Assembly: GCF_024168825.1 (NCBI RefSeq)
Contig: NZ_JALJWH010000001.1
Span: forward strand, 3,472,001 to 3,536,000
Direction of reading: 5' to 3'
DNA: 64,000 nucleotides
DNA from: Paenarthrobacter sp. A20
GTDB lineage: Bacteria; Actinomycetota; Actinomycetes; Actinomycetales; Micrococcaceae
In this document: positions 1 through 8,629 of the stretch, piece after piece
Position numbering within the stretch: the first letter of the stretch is position 1
How the letters are laid out: each line of letters opens with the position of its first letter
The notes under the pieces: model-generated
What the model was told of the DNA's origin: nothing
The model's database searches: none
Seen by the model: only the letters and a program-made list of their open reading frames with translations
Translations under genes and position numbers: made by a program

Positions 1-2509
1 CAGCGGCGAGGTACGGTGCCGTCCTGCTTTCCTTTGAGAGTGCCACGACGGCGGGCGGGCCGGCGGCGATCACCATGCCGCCGGCGTCGCCTCCGCCGGG
101 TCCCAAGTCGATCACCCAATCCGCGTCCGCCACTACGTCCATCCCGTGTTCCACGACGATCACGGTGTTGCCGGCATCGACGAGCCTGTTGAGTTGCTTC
201 ATCAGCAGTTGGACGTCAGCGGGGTGCAGGCCGGTGGTGGGTTCGTCCAGCAGGTAGAGCGTGTGGCCTCGCTGGATGCGCTGCAATTCGGTGGCGAGTT
301 TGATGCGTTGCGCTTCACCGCCTGAGAGCTCGGTTGCAGGCTGTCCAAGCCTGAGGTATCCCAGCCCTACTTCCTGCAAGGTCTGGAGGCTTCGCGAGAC
401 GGACGGGAGGTCGGAGAGGAAGTCAGAGGCTGCGGTGACGGTCATACCAAGGACCTCGGCAATGTTCCGGCCACGGAAGGTCACTTCCAGAGTGTCCGGG
501 TTGAACCGGGAACCGTCGCACTCGGGGCAGGGGCCGTAGCTTCCTGGCAGGAAGAGCAATTCAACCGCCACAAACCCCTCTCCCTGGCACGTTTCGCAGC
601 GGCCTCCGGCGACGTTGAAGGAGAATCTACCTGCACCGAACCCCCTGGCACGGGCGCCATCCGTCGCCGCGAATTCCTTCCGGACACCATCGAAGAGGCC
701 CGTATAAGTGGCCAGGTTGGAACGCGGCGTACGGCCGATGGGCTTCTGGTCAACTTTCACGAGCCGGTCGAGCCGGTGCAGTCCCGACACGGATCCTGTG
801 TCCGGTGCCGTTGTGGCAGCCTCGTTCTCCGATGATTCCGGATGCAGCCTTGCGCCAACAAGGTCTGCCAGAACCTGGCTGACCAGTGTGGACTTGCCTG
901 AGCCGGAAACACCCGTCACGGCCGTGAGCACGCCCAAAGGGAACTCAATCCCCAGATCGCGGAGGTTGTGCCTGGTGACCCCTCGGAGCTCCAGCGACTC
1001 AGTCCAGGGTCGAGGACTGCGGTGATTCCTTTTGCCGCTTCCCGGGAAGAGGAATGGCTTGGTCACAGAATCATGGACATGTTTCAGCCCGTCCACGGGG
1101 CCGCTGTAGAGGACCTCTCCGCCACCTTCGCCCGCGTGCGGTCCCACGTCCACCAACCAGTCCGCGGCCCGGACGAAGCCCATGTTGTGCTCCACCACGA
1201 ACACGGAGTTCCCGGAGGCCTTGAGCTGGTTCAGGACGTCAAGCAGCGGCTCGGCGTCCGCTGGATGAAGCCCGGCGGAGGGCTCGTCGAGGACGTAGAT
1301 GACGCCGAAGAGGCCGGAGCGCAGTTGCGTTGCGATCCTGAGCCTTTGCATCTCCCCGGGCGAGAGAGTTGGTGTCGCCCGCCCAAGGGCCAGGTAGCCC
1401 AGGCCCAATTCCAGGAGCACGGTGACCCTGTTGAGCAGGTCCCGGGTGATGGCGACGGCAACCTCGTTGCTTTCTCCGGAAGAGTGGGTGCGGGAAGCCG
1501 TCCCGGCGCTGGTGAGTTCTGTCGTGGGCCGGATGACCGCCGCCAGTTCGGTCATCGGCAGGGCATTGAGTTCGGCGATGGTCTTTCCGGCGAAGGTGAC
1601 TGCGAGCGCTTCGGGCCTGAGCCCGCTGCCTTGGCATTTCGGACACCGGCCGGTCTCCATGTAACGCAGCACCCGGTCACGCATGGTGGTGCTCTTGGAG
1701 TCCGCGAGAGTGTGGAGGACGTAGCTTTTGGCGCTCCAGAACCGGCCTTTGTAGGGCTTGGCTACACGGTCACGCTGGGGCGTCACTTCCACCACTGGCT
1801 GCTCTTCGGTGAAGAGGATCCAGTCGCGGTCTTTCTTCGGCAGCTTTTTCCAGGGTGTATCCACGTCGTAGCCCAGGTGGGTGAGGATGTCACGGAGATT
1901 CTTGCCTTGCCATGCTCCGGGCCATGCGGCGATCGCCCCGTCCCTGATGCTGAGGGATGGGTCGGGCACCAAGGATGATTCGCTGACCGTGTGCGCGACG
2001 CCCAGGCCGTGGCACTGGGGACAGGCTCCGGCGGCTGTGTTGGGGGAGAATGCGTCAGAGTCCAGCTGGCTGGCGCCTTCCGGGTAACTTCCGGCGCGGG
2101 AGAAGAGCATGCGCAGGGAGTTGGAAAGAGTCGTTACTGTGCCGACGCTGGAGCGGGCGGTCGCCGTGCCGCGGCGTTGTTGGAGCGCGACGGCGGGTGG
2201 CAGCCCCGTGATGGACTCCACCTTGGGATTGTGGCCCTGTTGGATGAGCCGACGGGCATAGGGTGCCACGGATTCGAAGTAGCGCCGCTGGGCTTCGGCG
2301 AAGATGGTGCCGAAGGCCAAGGAGGATTTTCCTGAGCCGGAGACTCCGGTGAAGGCTACGATTGCATCCCTGGGGACGTCCACGTCCACGGTGCGGAGGT
2401 TGTTCTCGCGGGCTCCCCGGACTCTGACAAAGCCATCTTCAGGGTCTGCAAACTGTGGGGTCGGCTGGTGGGGAATGGGCCGCTGCGAATTTCTCAGTTT
2501 ACTGTCCAT
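1..2509 (-). CDS. UvrA-like ABC ATPase (UvrA2/DrrC class), C-terminus cut by window edge
   Basis: Continuous frame of 836 codons from ATG at 2509 to the left edge; only a few C-terminal residues are missing, because the last visible part (VIDLGPGGGDAGG then SRTAPYLAA) is the normal UvrA C-terminal end. Two ABC modules are visible: Walker A GVSGSGKSS at residues 55-63 and a second GVSGSGKST near residue 535, each with its own signature (LSPGE; LSGGE) and a DEP Walker B. CxxC zinc motifs are present (CPQC near 159, CPKC near 290, CETC/CPEC near 640). The distance from the first Walker A to the first CxxC is about 100 residues, roughly half that of canonical UvrA, so the UvrB-binding insertion is absent. 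That places it with the UvrA2/DrrC drug-resistance paralogues rather than core excision repair. It is divergent from a broken TetR gene that may once have controlled it. Confidence 0.9.
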   Translation of the reverse strand, partial: MDSKLRNSQRPIPHQPTPQFADPEDGFVRVRGARENNLRTVDVDVPRDAIVAFTGVSGSGKSSLAFGTIFAEAQRRYFESVAPYARRLIQQGHNPKVESITGLPPAVALQQRRGTATARSSVGTVTTLSNSLRMLFSRAGSYPEGASQLDSDAFSPNTAAGACPQCHGLGVAHTVSESSLVPDPSLSIRDGAIAAWPGAWQGKNLRDILTHLGYDVDTPWKKLPKKDRDWILFTEEQPVVEVTPQRDRVAKPYKGRFWSAKSYVLHTLADSKSTTMRDRVLRYMETGRCPKCQGSGLRPEALAVTFAGKTIAELNALPMTELAAVIRPTTELTSAGTASRTHSSGESNEVAVAITRDLLNRVTVLLELGLGYLALGRATPTLSPGEMQRLRIATQLRSGLFGVIYVLDEPSAGLHPADAEPLLDVLNQLKASGNSVFVVEHNMGFVRAADWLVDVGPHAGEGGGEVLYSGPVDGLKHVHDSVTKPFLFPGSGKRNHRSPRPWTESLELRGVTRHNLRDLGIEFPLGVLTAVTGVSGSGKSTLVSQVLADLVGARLHPESSENEAATTAPDTGSVSGLHRLDRLVKVDQKPIGRTPRSNLATYTGLFDGVRKEFAATDGARARGFGAGRFSFNVAGGRCETCQGEGFVAVELLFLPGSYGPCPECDGSRFNPDTLEVTFRGRNIAEVLGMTVTAASDFLSDLPSVSRSLQTLQEVGLGYLRLGQPATELSGGEAQRIKLATELQRIQRGHTLYLLDEPTTGLHPADVQLLMKQLNRLVDAGNTVIVVEHGMDVVADADWVIDLGPGGGDAGGMVIAAGPPAVVALSKESRTAPYLAA

Positions 2510-2562
2510 TGGAATGACTCTATCGGCGTCCGGGGGCCTTCCGGGCCGTGCCCTCCCTCTAG

Positions 2563-3036
2563 CGCATTCGAACGCTCCCGCTGGGACCTCACACCGCACT
2601 CCTCCATCACTTCGGGAGCAAGGAAGCGCTACTGGAAGCCGTGCTGGTCCTCCGCGAAGAGCGCGAGGGTCCATGGCGTAAGGAACTGATCAGCGAGAAG
2701 GGGTTGCTCGAAACCGTGCCTGCCGTCATGCGGCACAACGCCGGAATCCGGGGCGTCATTCACCTTGACGCGACCCTGCGGGCAGAAGCCATCAGCCCCG
2801 ACCACCCGGCCCACGGCTTCCTCCTACGGCGCAACACGGATTTTGTTGACTCGGTCCGCTCTGAACTCGAACGCGAACTCGCCGCCGGGCGGCTCCGGGA
2901 GGGCTTCGCACCATCGGTCCTGGCCCGCCAGATCACCGCATTGGTGGACGGGATCCAACTTGCCTGGCTCTACGACGAATCAGTGGGCATGGCCGAACAT
3001 CTCCAGGCCTACATGGACCTGATCAAGAAGAACTGA
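2563..3036 (+). pseudogene. TetR-family regulator remnant lacking its DNA-binding domain
   Basis: The frame after the stop at 2560-2562 reads ...TALLHHFGSKEALLEAVL then a ligand-domain-like C-terminus to a TGA at 3036. LLHHFGSKEALL is the hallmark end of a TetR helix-turn-helix (recognition helix plus following helix), but the first 30 or so residues of the HTH are missing; upstream is a stop and then the start of the UvrA-like gene only about 50 bp away. No other frame nearby supplies the missing part, so this looks like a 5' deletion rather than a frameshift. A GTG at 2641 could still start a 131-residue effector-domain-only protein. The orientation suggests the intact ancestor regulated the divergent UvrA-like gene. 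Confidence 0.75.
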
Positions 3037-3083
3037 CCTACCGCCGGCAACTCCCGTGGTGCGATCCAGCCACTAGGAGGACA

Positions 3084-3488
3084 ATGCGCTTCATGGCTGC
3101 AGAAAACATCAACGAAACAGTGGTTCAACGGCTGATCGACTGCATCAACGATCGCCACATCGAGGTCATGGATGAGCTGTTCCACGACGACGCCGTCATG
3201 CACTGGCCGCAATCCGGCGAAGTGGTGCGCGGCGCTGAAAACCGGCGCGGCATCTACAACGCCTTTCCCCAGCTCCCCACCATCACACCCCGCCGCCTCC
3301 TCAGCGGCGGGAACCTGGTGGTGGCCGAAGCGCTGCTCGACTATGGGGGACCAACCTATGAGACGGTGTTCATCTTCGAGTTCCGGAGCGGCCGGATTGC
3401 CAAGGAAACTGCGTACTGGAGCGAAGCCTTCCCGGCCCCGGAGTGGCGCTCGCAGTGGGTTGAGACCACCGGCGGCCAGCCTCGCTGA
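3084..3488 (+). CDS. SnoaL-like / NTF2-fold protein
   Basis: A 134-residue protein with the layout of the SnoaL-like polyketide-cyclase/NTF2 superfamily: N-terminal helix (NETVVQRLIDCINDRHIEVMDELF), the HDDAVMHWP strand, and a C-terminal beta-sheet ending in an aromatic-rich strand (ETAYWSEAFPAPEWRSQWVE). These small cone-shaped proteins act as cyclases, isomerases, hydrolases or ligand binders; the substrate cannot be told from sequence. A strong AGGAGG at 3075-3080 sits 3 nt before ATG 3084; ATG 3093 is an alternative with better spacing, which would remove three residues. It stands alone between the TetR remnant and arfB and may have been a target of the lost regulator (inference). Confidence 0.8.
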   Translation: MRFMAAENINETVVQRLIDCINDRHIEVMDELFHDDAVMHWPQSGEVVRGAENRRGIYNAFPQLPTITPRRLLSGGNLVVAEALLDYGGPTYETVFIFEFRSGRIAKETAYWSEAFPAPEWRSQWVETTGGQPR

Positions 3489-3560
3489 TCTCAACGAGGG
3501 GGCTGGTACGCCCATTCCGCTGAGGAAGCCGCGGTCACGGGGGCTGGTTCGGTGGTTGGA

Positions 3561-3980
3561 CTACTCGGCAGAAGGCCGGCGTCGTTGCTGCTTGGTGGCT
3601 GACCTGAGCTCCTTGGCGGCACGGTGGCGGCGGGCCGAGCCGCGCGTGGGTTTGGAAGCGCGCCGGACGGTTTCGGGGACGAGGCCTTTCCCGATGAGTC
3701 CGGCGAGCTTTGCCAGCGCGATTTCACGGTTGCGCAGCTGGGATCGTTCTTCGGAGGCCGTCACTGTGATGACTCCCGCGACCAGTTTCCGCCCCAGACG
3801 CTTGAGCAGCAACTGCCGCTGCTCATCGGTCAGCGTCGCAGAACCCGCGAGATCCCAGATTAACTCCGCCCGGCTGTCGGTGGTGTTCACATGCTGGCCG
3901 CCTGGTCCCGAGGAACGCGAAAACCGCCAAGCCAATTCCGAGGCGGGAACCGTCAGGGAGGGGGAGATTTCCAAGTCCAT
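3561..3980 (-). CDS. arfB: ArfB (YaeJ) alternative ribosome-rescue peptidyl-tRNA hydrolase
   Basis: 139 residues, the usual ArfB length. The catalytic GGQ loop is clear in SSGPGGQHVN (GGQ at residues 27-29), followed by the short RF-1-like domain and a strongly basic C-terminal tail (KPTRGSARRHRAAKELRS, then QQRRR) of the kind that enters the mRNA channel of stalled ribosomes. ArfB hydrolyses peptidyl-tRNA on non-stop ribosomes without a stop codon. The short length, lack of a codon-recognition domain and basic tail separate it from PrfA/PrfB. It is divergent from the iron-transport operon, with a hairpin between them. Confidence 0.93.
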   Translation of the reverse strand: MDLEISPSLTVPASELAWRFSRSSGPGGQHVNTTDSRAELIWDLAGSATLTDEQRQLLLKRLGRKLVAGVITVTASEERSQLRNREIALAKLAGLIGKGLVPETVRRASKPTRGSARRHRAAKELRSATKQQRRRPSAE

Positions 3981-4015
3981 GGAACAAGGGTCGCACGTCC
4001 CGCATGTCCGCCTTC

Positions 4016-4050
4016 AACGTGTCCCGCTGACATTCCGGGACACGTTTTTA
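4016..4050 (+). terminator. Perfect inverted repeat followed by T-run between arfB and iron operon
   Basis: The 11-bp arm AACGTGTCCCG (4016-4026) and its exact complement CGGGACACGTT (4036-4046) enclose a 9-nt loop and are followed by TTTTTA on the plus strand. It has the form of a rho-independent terminator reading rightwards, although the nearest plus-strand gene upstream ends at 3488. It may insulate the iron operon from read-through antisense to arfB, or may be an operator for the divergent pair. Confidence 0.6.
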
Positions 4051-4054
4051 GGAA

Positions 4055-4073
4055 TTAGGTAAGCCTAAGCTAA
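4055..4073 (+). promoter_or_regulatory. Iron box (DtxR/IdeR/DmdR operator) for siderophore ABC operon
   Basis: TTAGGTAAGCCTAAGCTAA matches the 19-bp actinobacterial iron-box consensus TTAGGTTAGCCTAACCTAA at 17 of 19 positions. It lies 12 nt before the GTG of the iron-transport ATPase and overlaps a possible -10 (TAATCT, 4071-4076). Fe(II)-loaded DtxR/IdeR would block transcription here, so the operon should be induced by iron limitation. Confidence 0.88.
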
Positions 4074-4084
4074 TCTTTCATTTT

Positions 4085-4909
4085 GTGATTGAACTGAGTG
4101 AACTCTCCGGGCTCGAAGCCACGGACCTGGTCCTCCGCTATGGGGACAGGGACGTAGTGCACGGCGCGGGTCTCCGCCTTGAGCCGGGGCGCATCGTTGC
4201 CTTGGTGGGCCCCAACGGAAGCGGCAAATCCACGCTGCTTCGCGCACTCGCGCGGCTTCATGAGGCTTCGTCGGGTTCCGTGACAGTCCGCCCCGAAGGC
4301 GGGGAGGCATCGGACGCCCTGATGATGAAGAGAAGCGACTTTGCCCGGCATGTGACGTTGCTCTCGCAGAGCCGCCCCGTCCCGCATGGCCTGAGCGTCC
4401 GCGATGTGGTTGAGTTCGGCCGCCATCCGTACCGCGGACGGTGGCGGGCCGCAGATCCCGAGGGGCCCGCCGCCGTCGAGCGCGCCATGAACCTGACGGG
4501 TGTCGCTGAGCTCGGCGACCGGGGGGTCCACGAACTCTCCGGTGGCCAGCTGCAGCGGGTGTGGCTGGCGAGTTGCCTGGCACAGGACACGTCCGTGCTG
4601 CTGCTGGATGAACCGACCAACCACCTGGACCTGCGCTACAAGGTAGAGATCTTCGACCTCGTCCATGACCTCGCCCGCGTCCACGGAGTAGCAATCGGCG
4701 TGGTCCTTCATGACCTTGATGAAGCAGCCGCACTGGCCGATCATGTGGTGGTTCTCTCGGAAGGACGGATTGCAGCAGCCGGTCCTGCCCCCCAAGCACT
4801 CGACGCAGCGCTGTTGAGCGAGGTCTATTCAATCCCCATCGTGACCCACACTGACCCTCTCACCGGAAGGCTGCGGACCCGCGCAGTCGGACGACACAGC
4901 GGCAGCTGA
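4085..4909 (+). CDS. Iron-siderophore ABC transporter ATP-binding protein (FecE/FhuC type)
   Basis: 274 residues with a complete ABC nucleotide-binding domain: Walker A GPNGSGKST (42-50), signature LSGGQLQRV, Walker B VLLLDEPTNHLDL and the switch His in VLHDLDEA. Best fit is the FecE/FhuC class that powers uptake of Fe(III)-siderophores, heme or cobalamin. The iron box directly upstream and the following binding protein and FhuB-like permease favour siderophore. The GTG start has no Shine-Dalgarno, and a TAATCT box ends about 8 nt before it, so the mRNA may be leaderless (inference). First gene of a three-gene operon. Confidence 0.92.
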   Translation: MIELSELSGLEATDLVLRYGDRDVVHGAGLRLEPGRIVALVGPNGSGKSTLLRALARLHEASSGSVTVRPEGGEASDALMMKRSDFARHVTLLSQSRPVPHGLSVRDVVEFGRHPYRGRWRAADPEGPAAVERAMNLTGVAELGDRGVHELSGGQLQRVWLASCLAQDTSVLLLDEPTNHLDLRYKVEIFDLVHDLARVHGVAIGVVLHDLDEAAALADHVVVLSEGRIAAAGPAPQALDAALLSEVYSIPIVTHTDPLTGRLRTRAVGRHSGS

Positions 4910-4953
4910 AGACCTTCAACACAACATAAGCACCCCAACACGAAAGGGACCCT

Positions 4954-5934
4954 GTGTCCATGAAGATCCACAAAGCCCTGGCCGCAACTGCTGCCTTGGC
5001 AGTCCTGCTCACTGGCTGCGGCACCACCGAAGGCCCTGCCAGCCAGGCTTCCAGCACTTCCGGTGCCGGCGAAGCCATCACAGTCACCGATGCCCGCGGC
5101 ACCGAGGTCAAGCTCGACGGCCCCGCCAAGCGCGTGGTCGGCACCGAATGGAACGTGGTGGAGAACCTGACCACCCTCGGCGTCATGCCGGTGGGCGTTG
5201 CGGACATCAAGGGCTACAACGCCTGGGTTACCGCCGGCAAGCTGGACAGCACACCCACGGACATCGGCACGCGCAACGAGCCCAGCTTCGACACCATCGC
5301 ATCCTTGGATCCGGACCTTATCGTCGCCACCACCGATCTCACTGAGCCCGTCATCAAGCAGCTCGAAGAGTTGGCACCGGTGGTTGTGGTCAAGTCGGCA
5401 GACGGCAGCCGCCAGATTGCACAGGCCGAGGACAACCTCAAGCTCGTCGCGAAGGCCACCGGTACAGGGAAGAAGGCCGACGAGGCCATCGCAGCGTTTG
5501 ACGCCGCCGTCGCCAAGGGCAAGGCTGACCTCGAGAAGGCCGGCCTTACCGGATCCCGCGTCGCGTTCGCAGACGGCTGGGTAGCCGACGGCAAGGTCTC
5601 CATCCGCCCTTACACCACGGGATCACTGCTGACCGACATCAACACCGAATTGGGACTCGTCAACCCTTGGACGGTTGAAGGTGACCAGGCTTACGGCCTG
5701 GGTGCGACGGATGTCGAAGGCCTGACCGCAGTCAACGCCGACCACTTCGTCTACATCACCAACAGCGCTGATGGTGACTTCACCGAGCAGTTGACTGACA
5801 ACGCTGTCTGGAAGTCCCTTCCGTTCGTGGCCTCCGGCAAGGTGCACCGCCTGGCTGACGGCATCTGGATGTTTGGCGGACCTGCCTCGATGACCCAGTA
5901 CGTCGATGCCATCGTCGCTTCGCTGACCAAGTAG
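4954..5934 (+). CDS. Iron-siderophore substrate-binding lipoprotein (FecB/FhuD type)
   Basis: 326 residues. The N-terminus is a lipoprotein signal (KIHKALAATAALAVLLTGC) with lipobox LTGC and lipidated Cys22, so the protein is anchored on the outer face of the membrane. The mature part is a class III periplasmic-binding-protein fold: the VVGTEWNVVENLTTLGV strand-helix, the DPDLIVAT motif and a long connecting helix, as in FepB/FhuD/FecB. It would capture the Fe-siderophore and deliver it to the permease encoded 9 nt downstream. Start is GTG 4954, with GAAAGGGA 6 nt upstream; ATG 4960 is a possible alternative. Confidence 0.93.
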   Translation: MSMKIHKALAATAALAVLLTGCGTTEGPASQASSTSGAGEAITVTDARGTEVKLDGPAKRVVGTEWNVVENLTTLGVMPVGVADIKGYNAWVTAGKLDSTPTDIGTRNEPSFDTIASLDPDLIVATTDLTEPVIKQLEELAPVVVVKSADGSRQIAQAEDNLKLVAKATGTGKKADEAIAAFDAAVAKGKADLEKAGLTGSRVAFADGWVADGKVSIRPYTTGSLLTDINTELGLVNPWTVEGDQAYGLGATDVEGLTAVNADHFVYITNSADGDFTEQLTDNAVWKSLPFVASGKVHRLADGIWMFGGPASMTQYVDAIVASLTK

Positions 5935-5943
5935 TTCCACCGC

Positions 5944-8082
5944 ATGACCGACACTGTGAAGAGGCCCGCCATGACCGTTCCCACGGCCGTGGCGGGTGCT
6001 CCCGTACCCGCCGGGCCGAATGGACAAGCGGCCCGCCGTCCTTTCGGACCGCTTCTGGTGGCTGGCTCCGGGGTAGTTATCCTGGCCGTCTTCGCGATGA
6101 TCCACCTCACGCAGGGAACGGCCGACGTCGGCCCTCTCCAGTTACTGGGGCTGCTCACCGGAAGTGGTTCCGATCAGGAGGCCGCAGTGTTGGTCGCCTC
6201 GCGCATTCCGCGACTCTTTGCCGGCCTGCTGGTCGGTGTCGCTTTGGGGGTGGCCGGGGCAGCACTGCAGTCGGCCACCCGCAACGTCCTGGCATCTCCC
6301 GATACCCTCGCAGTCAATGCCGGCGCGCACTTCGCCATCGTGGCCATCGCCGCGTTTGGCCTGACTCTTCCGTCGTTGCTTTCCGGTGGCGTTGCCTTCA
6401 TTGGCGGCCTCGCCGCGGCGTTGCTTGTGCTGGCGTTGTCCGGCGGGGGAGCGAACGGCAATGGAGGTCCCATCCGCCTTGTCCTGGCGGGCACGGCGCT
6501 TGCCCTTGGCCTGCATTCGGCCACCAGCGCGCTGCTGTTGTTGTTCAGCCAGGAAACCACCGGCCTTTACGCCTGGGGCCAGGGCAGCCTGTCCCAGTCA
6601 CGCACTGACGAACTGTTCCAGTTCACTCCCGTCATTCTTGTGGCCGTCGCCGGCCTGCTTCTCCTTGCCCGCAGGATGGATCTGCTCGGCTTGGGCGACG
6701 ACGCTTCCAGGCTGGCAGGTGCGGATCCGCGCCTGGCCCGGGTTGGCGCCGTCGTGCTTGCAGTTGTCCTGTCCGCGGCTGCAGTAACGATCGCCGGACC
6801 GATTGGTTTTGTGGGCCTCTGCGCCCCGGCGATCGTGCGGCTCCTGGCCTCCCGGCTCCGTGGACTGGGCAGGCATCGGGCCTTGCTTCCCATCTCCGGA
6901 CTGGCAGGTGCAGTCGTGGTTATCGGTGCTGATGTCCTGGTGCGTGGCCTGTTCGGTGCACAGGCCGGCGTGGAAGTACCGACCGGTGCGGTCACCACTG
7001 TTTTTGGTGCTGTTTTCCTGGTGATCCTGGCCATGAGGATGTCCGACTCCGGATTGAGCGGTGCCGGGGACGCATTGGCGCGGCTTCGTTCGCGCCGGTT
7101 CTTCCTGGCTGTGCTGATCAGCCTGCTGGTTCTGCTGACCGGCCTCCTGGTGGCCGGAGCCTTGTTGGGTGATGCGAAACTACTGCTCGGCGACCTCCTT
7201 AATTGGCTCACCGGCCAGTCCGGAAACCGTGTCAGTGCCGTGCTGGGTACGCGGATGCCGCGCGTCGTTGCTGCGGTCCTTGCCGGGGCCGCGCTGGCGC
7301 TTGCCGGCGCCCTGATCCAGGCCGTATCCCGGAACTCCCTCGCCGAACCTGGCATTCTTGGCGTGTCCGGCGGTGGCGGGCTCGCAGCAATCATCGTCAT
7401 CACCACTGTCCCGACGGCCAGTTCCTGGGTGGTTACCGGCTCTGCACTAGGGGGCGCCGCACTGTCCGCCCTGCTGGTCTTCGGGCTGGCGTTCCGGGGC
7501 GGGCTTCAACAAAACCGCTTGGTGCTGATTGGTATCGGCGTCTCCGCCGGGTTGGCTGCGATGATTACTGTCCTGTTGGTGAGTACGGACCCGTTCAACC
7601 AGACCAAGGCGCTGACGTGGTTGTCCGGTTCCACCTATGGCCGCAACTTTGCCTCCGTCCTGCCGCTGCTCCTTGCGCTGCTGGTCTCCCTGCCCGTGCT
7701 GGCCGGGATGAGGCGCGACCTGGATCTGATTGCCGTGGACGACGATTCGCCCCGGGTGCTGGGCATCGGACTGTCCCGATCCCGCTTACTCCTTCTTTCG
7801 GTGGCCGTCCTGTTGACGGCAGGCGCAGTTTCATCCGTGGGGGTGATCGCGTTCGTGGGACTGGTGGCACCGCACGCCGCCCGGACGTTGGTGGGTGCAC
7901 GGCACGCCCGGGTCCTTCCCGTGGCTGCGCTCATCGGCGCCTGCACCGTGATGTTCGCGGACGTGATCGGCCGGACGGTTATCGCTCCAGCCCAAATACC
8001 TGCCGGCATCATGACCGCACTGGTGGGCGCGCCCTACTTCGTGTACCTGCTGTGGCGCTCCAGGGTTGACAGGACGTTCTGA
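5944..8082 (+). CDS. Fused double-domain FecCD permease (FhuB-like)
   Basis: 712 residues holding two complete FecCD permease domains in tandem. The diagnostic motif occurs twice: AGAALQSATRNVLASPDTL in the first half (about residues 105-125) and AGALIQAVSRNSLAEPGIL in the second (about 452-472), each followed by a glycine-rich GA/GG helix; late motifs GPIGFVGLCAP and GVIAFVGLVAP also pair up. About 20 transmembrane helices are expected. Most Gram-positive siderophore importers use two separate permease genes; here one chain replaces the heterodimer, as in E. coli FhuB. Overlap or short spacing with the ATPase and binding-protein genes completes the importer. Confidence 0.93.
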   Translation: MTDTVKRPAMTVPTAVAGAPVPAGPNGQAARRPFGPLLVAGSGVVILAVFAMIHLTQGTADVGPLQLLGLLTGSGSDQEAAVLVASRIPRLFAGLLVGVALGVAGAALQSATRNVLASPDTLAVNAGAHFAIVAIAAFGLTLPSLLSGGVAFIGGLAAALLVLALSGGGANGNGGPIRLVLAGTALALGLHSATSALLLLFSQETTGLYAWGQGSLSQSRTDELFQFTPVILVAVAGLLLLARRMDLLGLGDDASRLAGADPRLARVGAVVLAVVLSAAAVTIAGPIGFVGLCAPAIVRLLASRLRGLGRHRALLPISGLAGAVVVIGADVLVRGLFGAQAGVEVPTGAVTTVFGAVFLVILAMRMSDSGLSGAGDALARLRSRRFFLAVLISLLVLLTGLLVAGALLGDAKLLLGDLLNWLTGQSGNRVSAVLGTRMPRVVAAVLAGAALALAGALIQAVSRNSLAEPGILGVSGGGGLAAIIVITTVPTASSWVVTGSALGGAALSALLVFGLAFRGGLQQNRLVLIGIGVSAGLAAMITVLLVSTDPFNQTKALTWLSGSTYGRNFASVLPLLLALLVSLPVLAGMRRDLDLIAVDDDSPRVLGIGLSRSRLLLLSVAVLLTAGAVSSVGVIAFVGLVAPHAARTLVGARHARVLPVAALIGACTVMFADVIGRTVIAPAQIPAGIMTALVGAPYFVYLLWRSRVDRTF

Positions 8083-8136
8083 GTCACTTGATGCGCCCCC
8101 TGCCGGCACTGGCCGCCAGAGCATAGGATCGACTGT

Positions 8137-8532
8137 ATGGCCGGATCCGTGGATGTTCTTGGCCCCATCCTGGAAATGATGACGTGGGTGGGGTTTGTCC
8201 CGGGCGTGCCTCTGTTGATCAGCGCTTGGGTTATCGCAAAGCGCCGATGCGTATGGGTGACCGCTGATGGCGAACGGTTCGCCGCGGGCGGTTTTTTGGG
8301 GCTCCACTGGGTGGACCAAGCGAACGAAGAACAGAAAGTCCTGCTCGATGTTCCGGCCGAGACGGGGACCCTTGATTCCGGACCGGTGCTGGTGCACTAC
8401 GACATCTGCCATCCGGCACGATGTTCCCTTCGGCCGCCGCGCCACGATAACACCGTTTTGATCCTGGGGTGGATGCTCACCGGGGTCGGCATACTGAGCA
8501 CCCTTGGCGGGTTCGTCCTTCTCCTCCTCTAG
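8137..8532 (+). CDS. Small membrane protein of unknown function
   Basis: 131 residues with a hydrophobic segment at each end (about residues 14-34 and 108-131) and a hydrophilic middle carrying GLHWVDQANEEQKVLLDVPAETG, so a hairpin topology is likely. AGGA lies 8 nt before the ATG. I do not recognise a family. It follows the iron operon by 54 bp on the same strand but has no evident link to iron uptake. Confidence 0.6.
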   Translation: MAGSVDVLGPILEMMTWVGFVPGVPLLISAWVIAKRRCVWVTADGERFAAGGFLGLHWVDQANEEQKVLLDVPAETGTLDSGPVLVHYDICHPARCSLRPPRHDNTVLILGWMLTGVGILSTLGGFVLLLL

Positions 8533-8629
8533 CGTGGACCTCTTGAATGCCGGATCGCTCCGGGGCTAGCATTTCCGCGCGCGGTCAACGCGCACTTTCA
8601 CCGCGCACGGATAAACCGAGGAGACTGCT

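Noticed and set aside
968..1978. 336-codon plus-strand frame inside the UvrA-like gene
   Set aside because: Antisense of a complete ABC ATPase with both Walker A motifs and zinc motifs.
2468..2689. Alternative frame supplying the missing TetR HTH
   Set aside because: Neither other plus frame between 2468 and 2640 gives HTH-like sequence.
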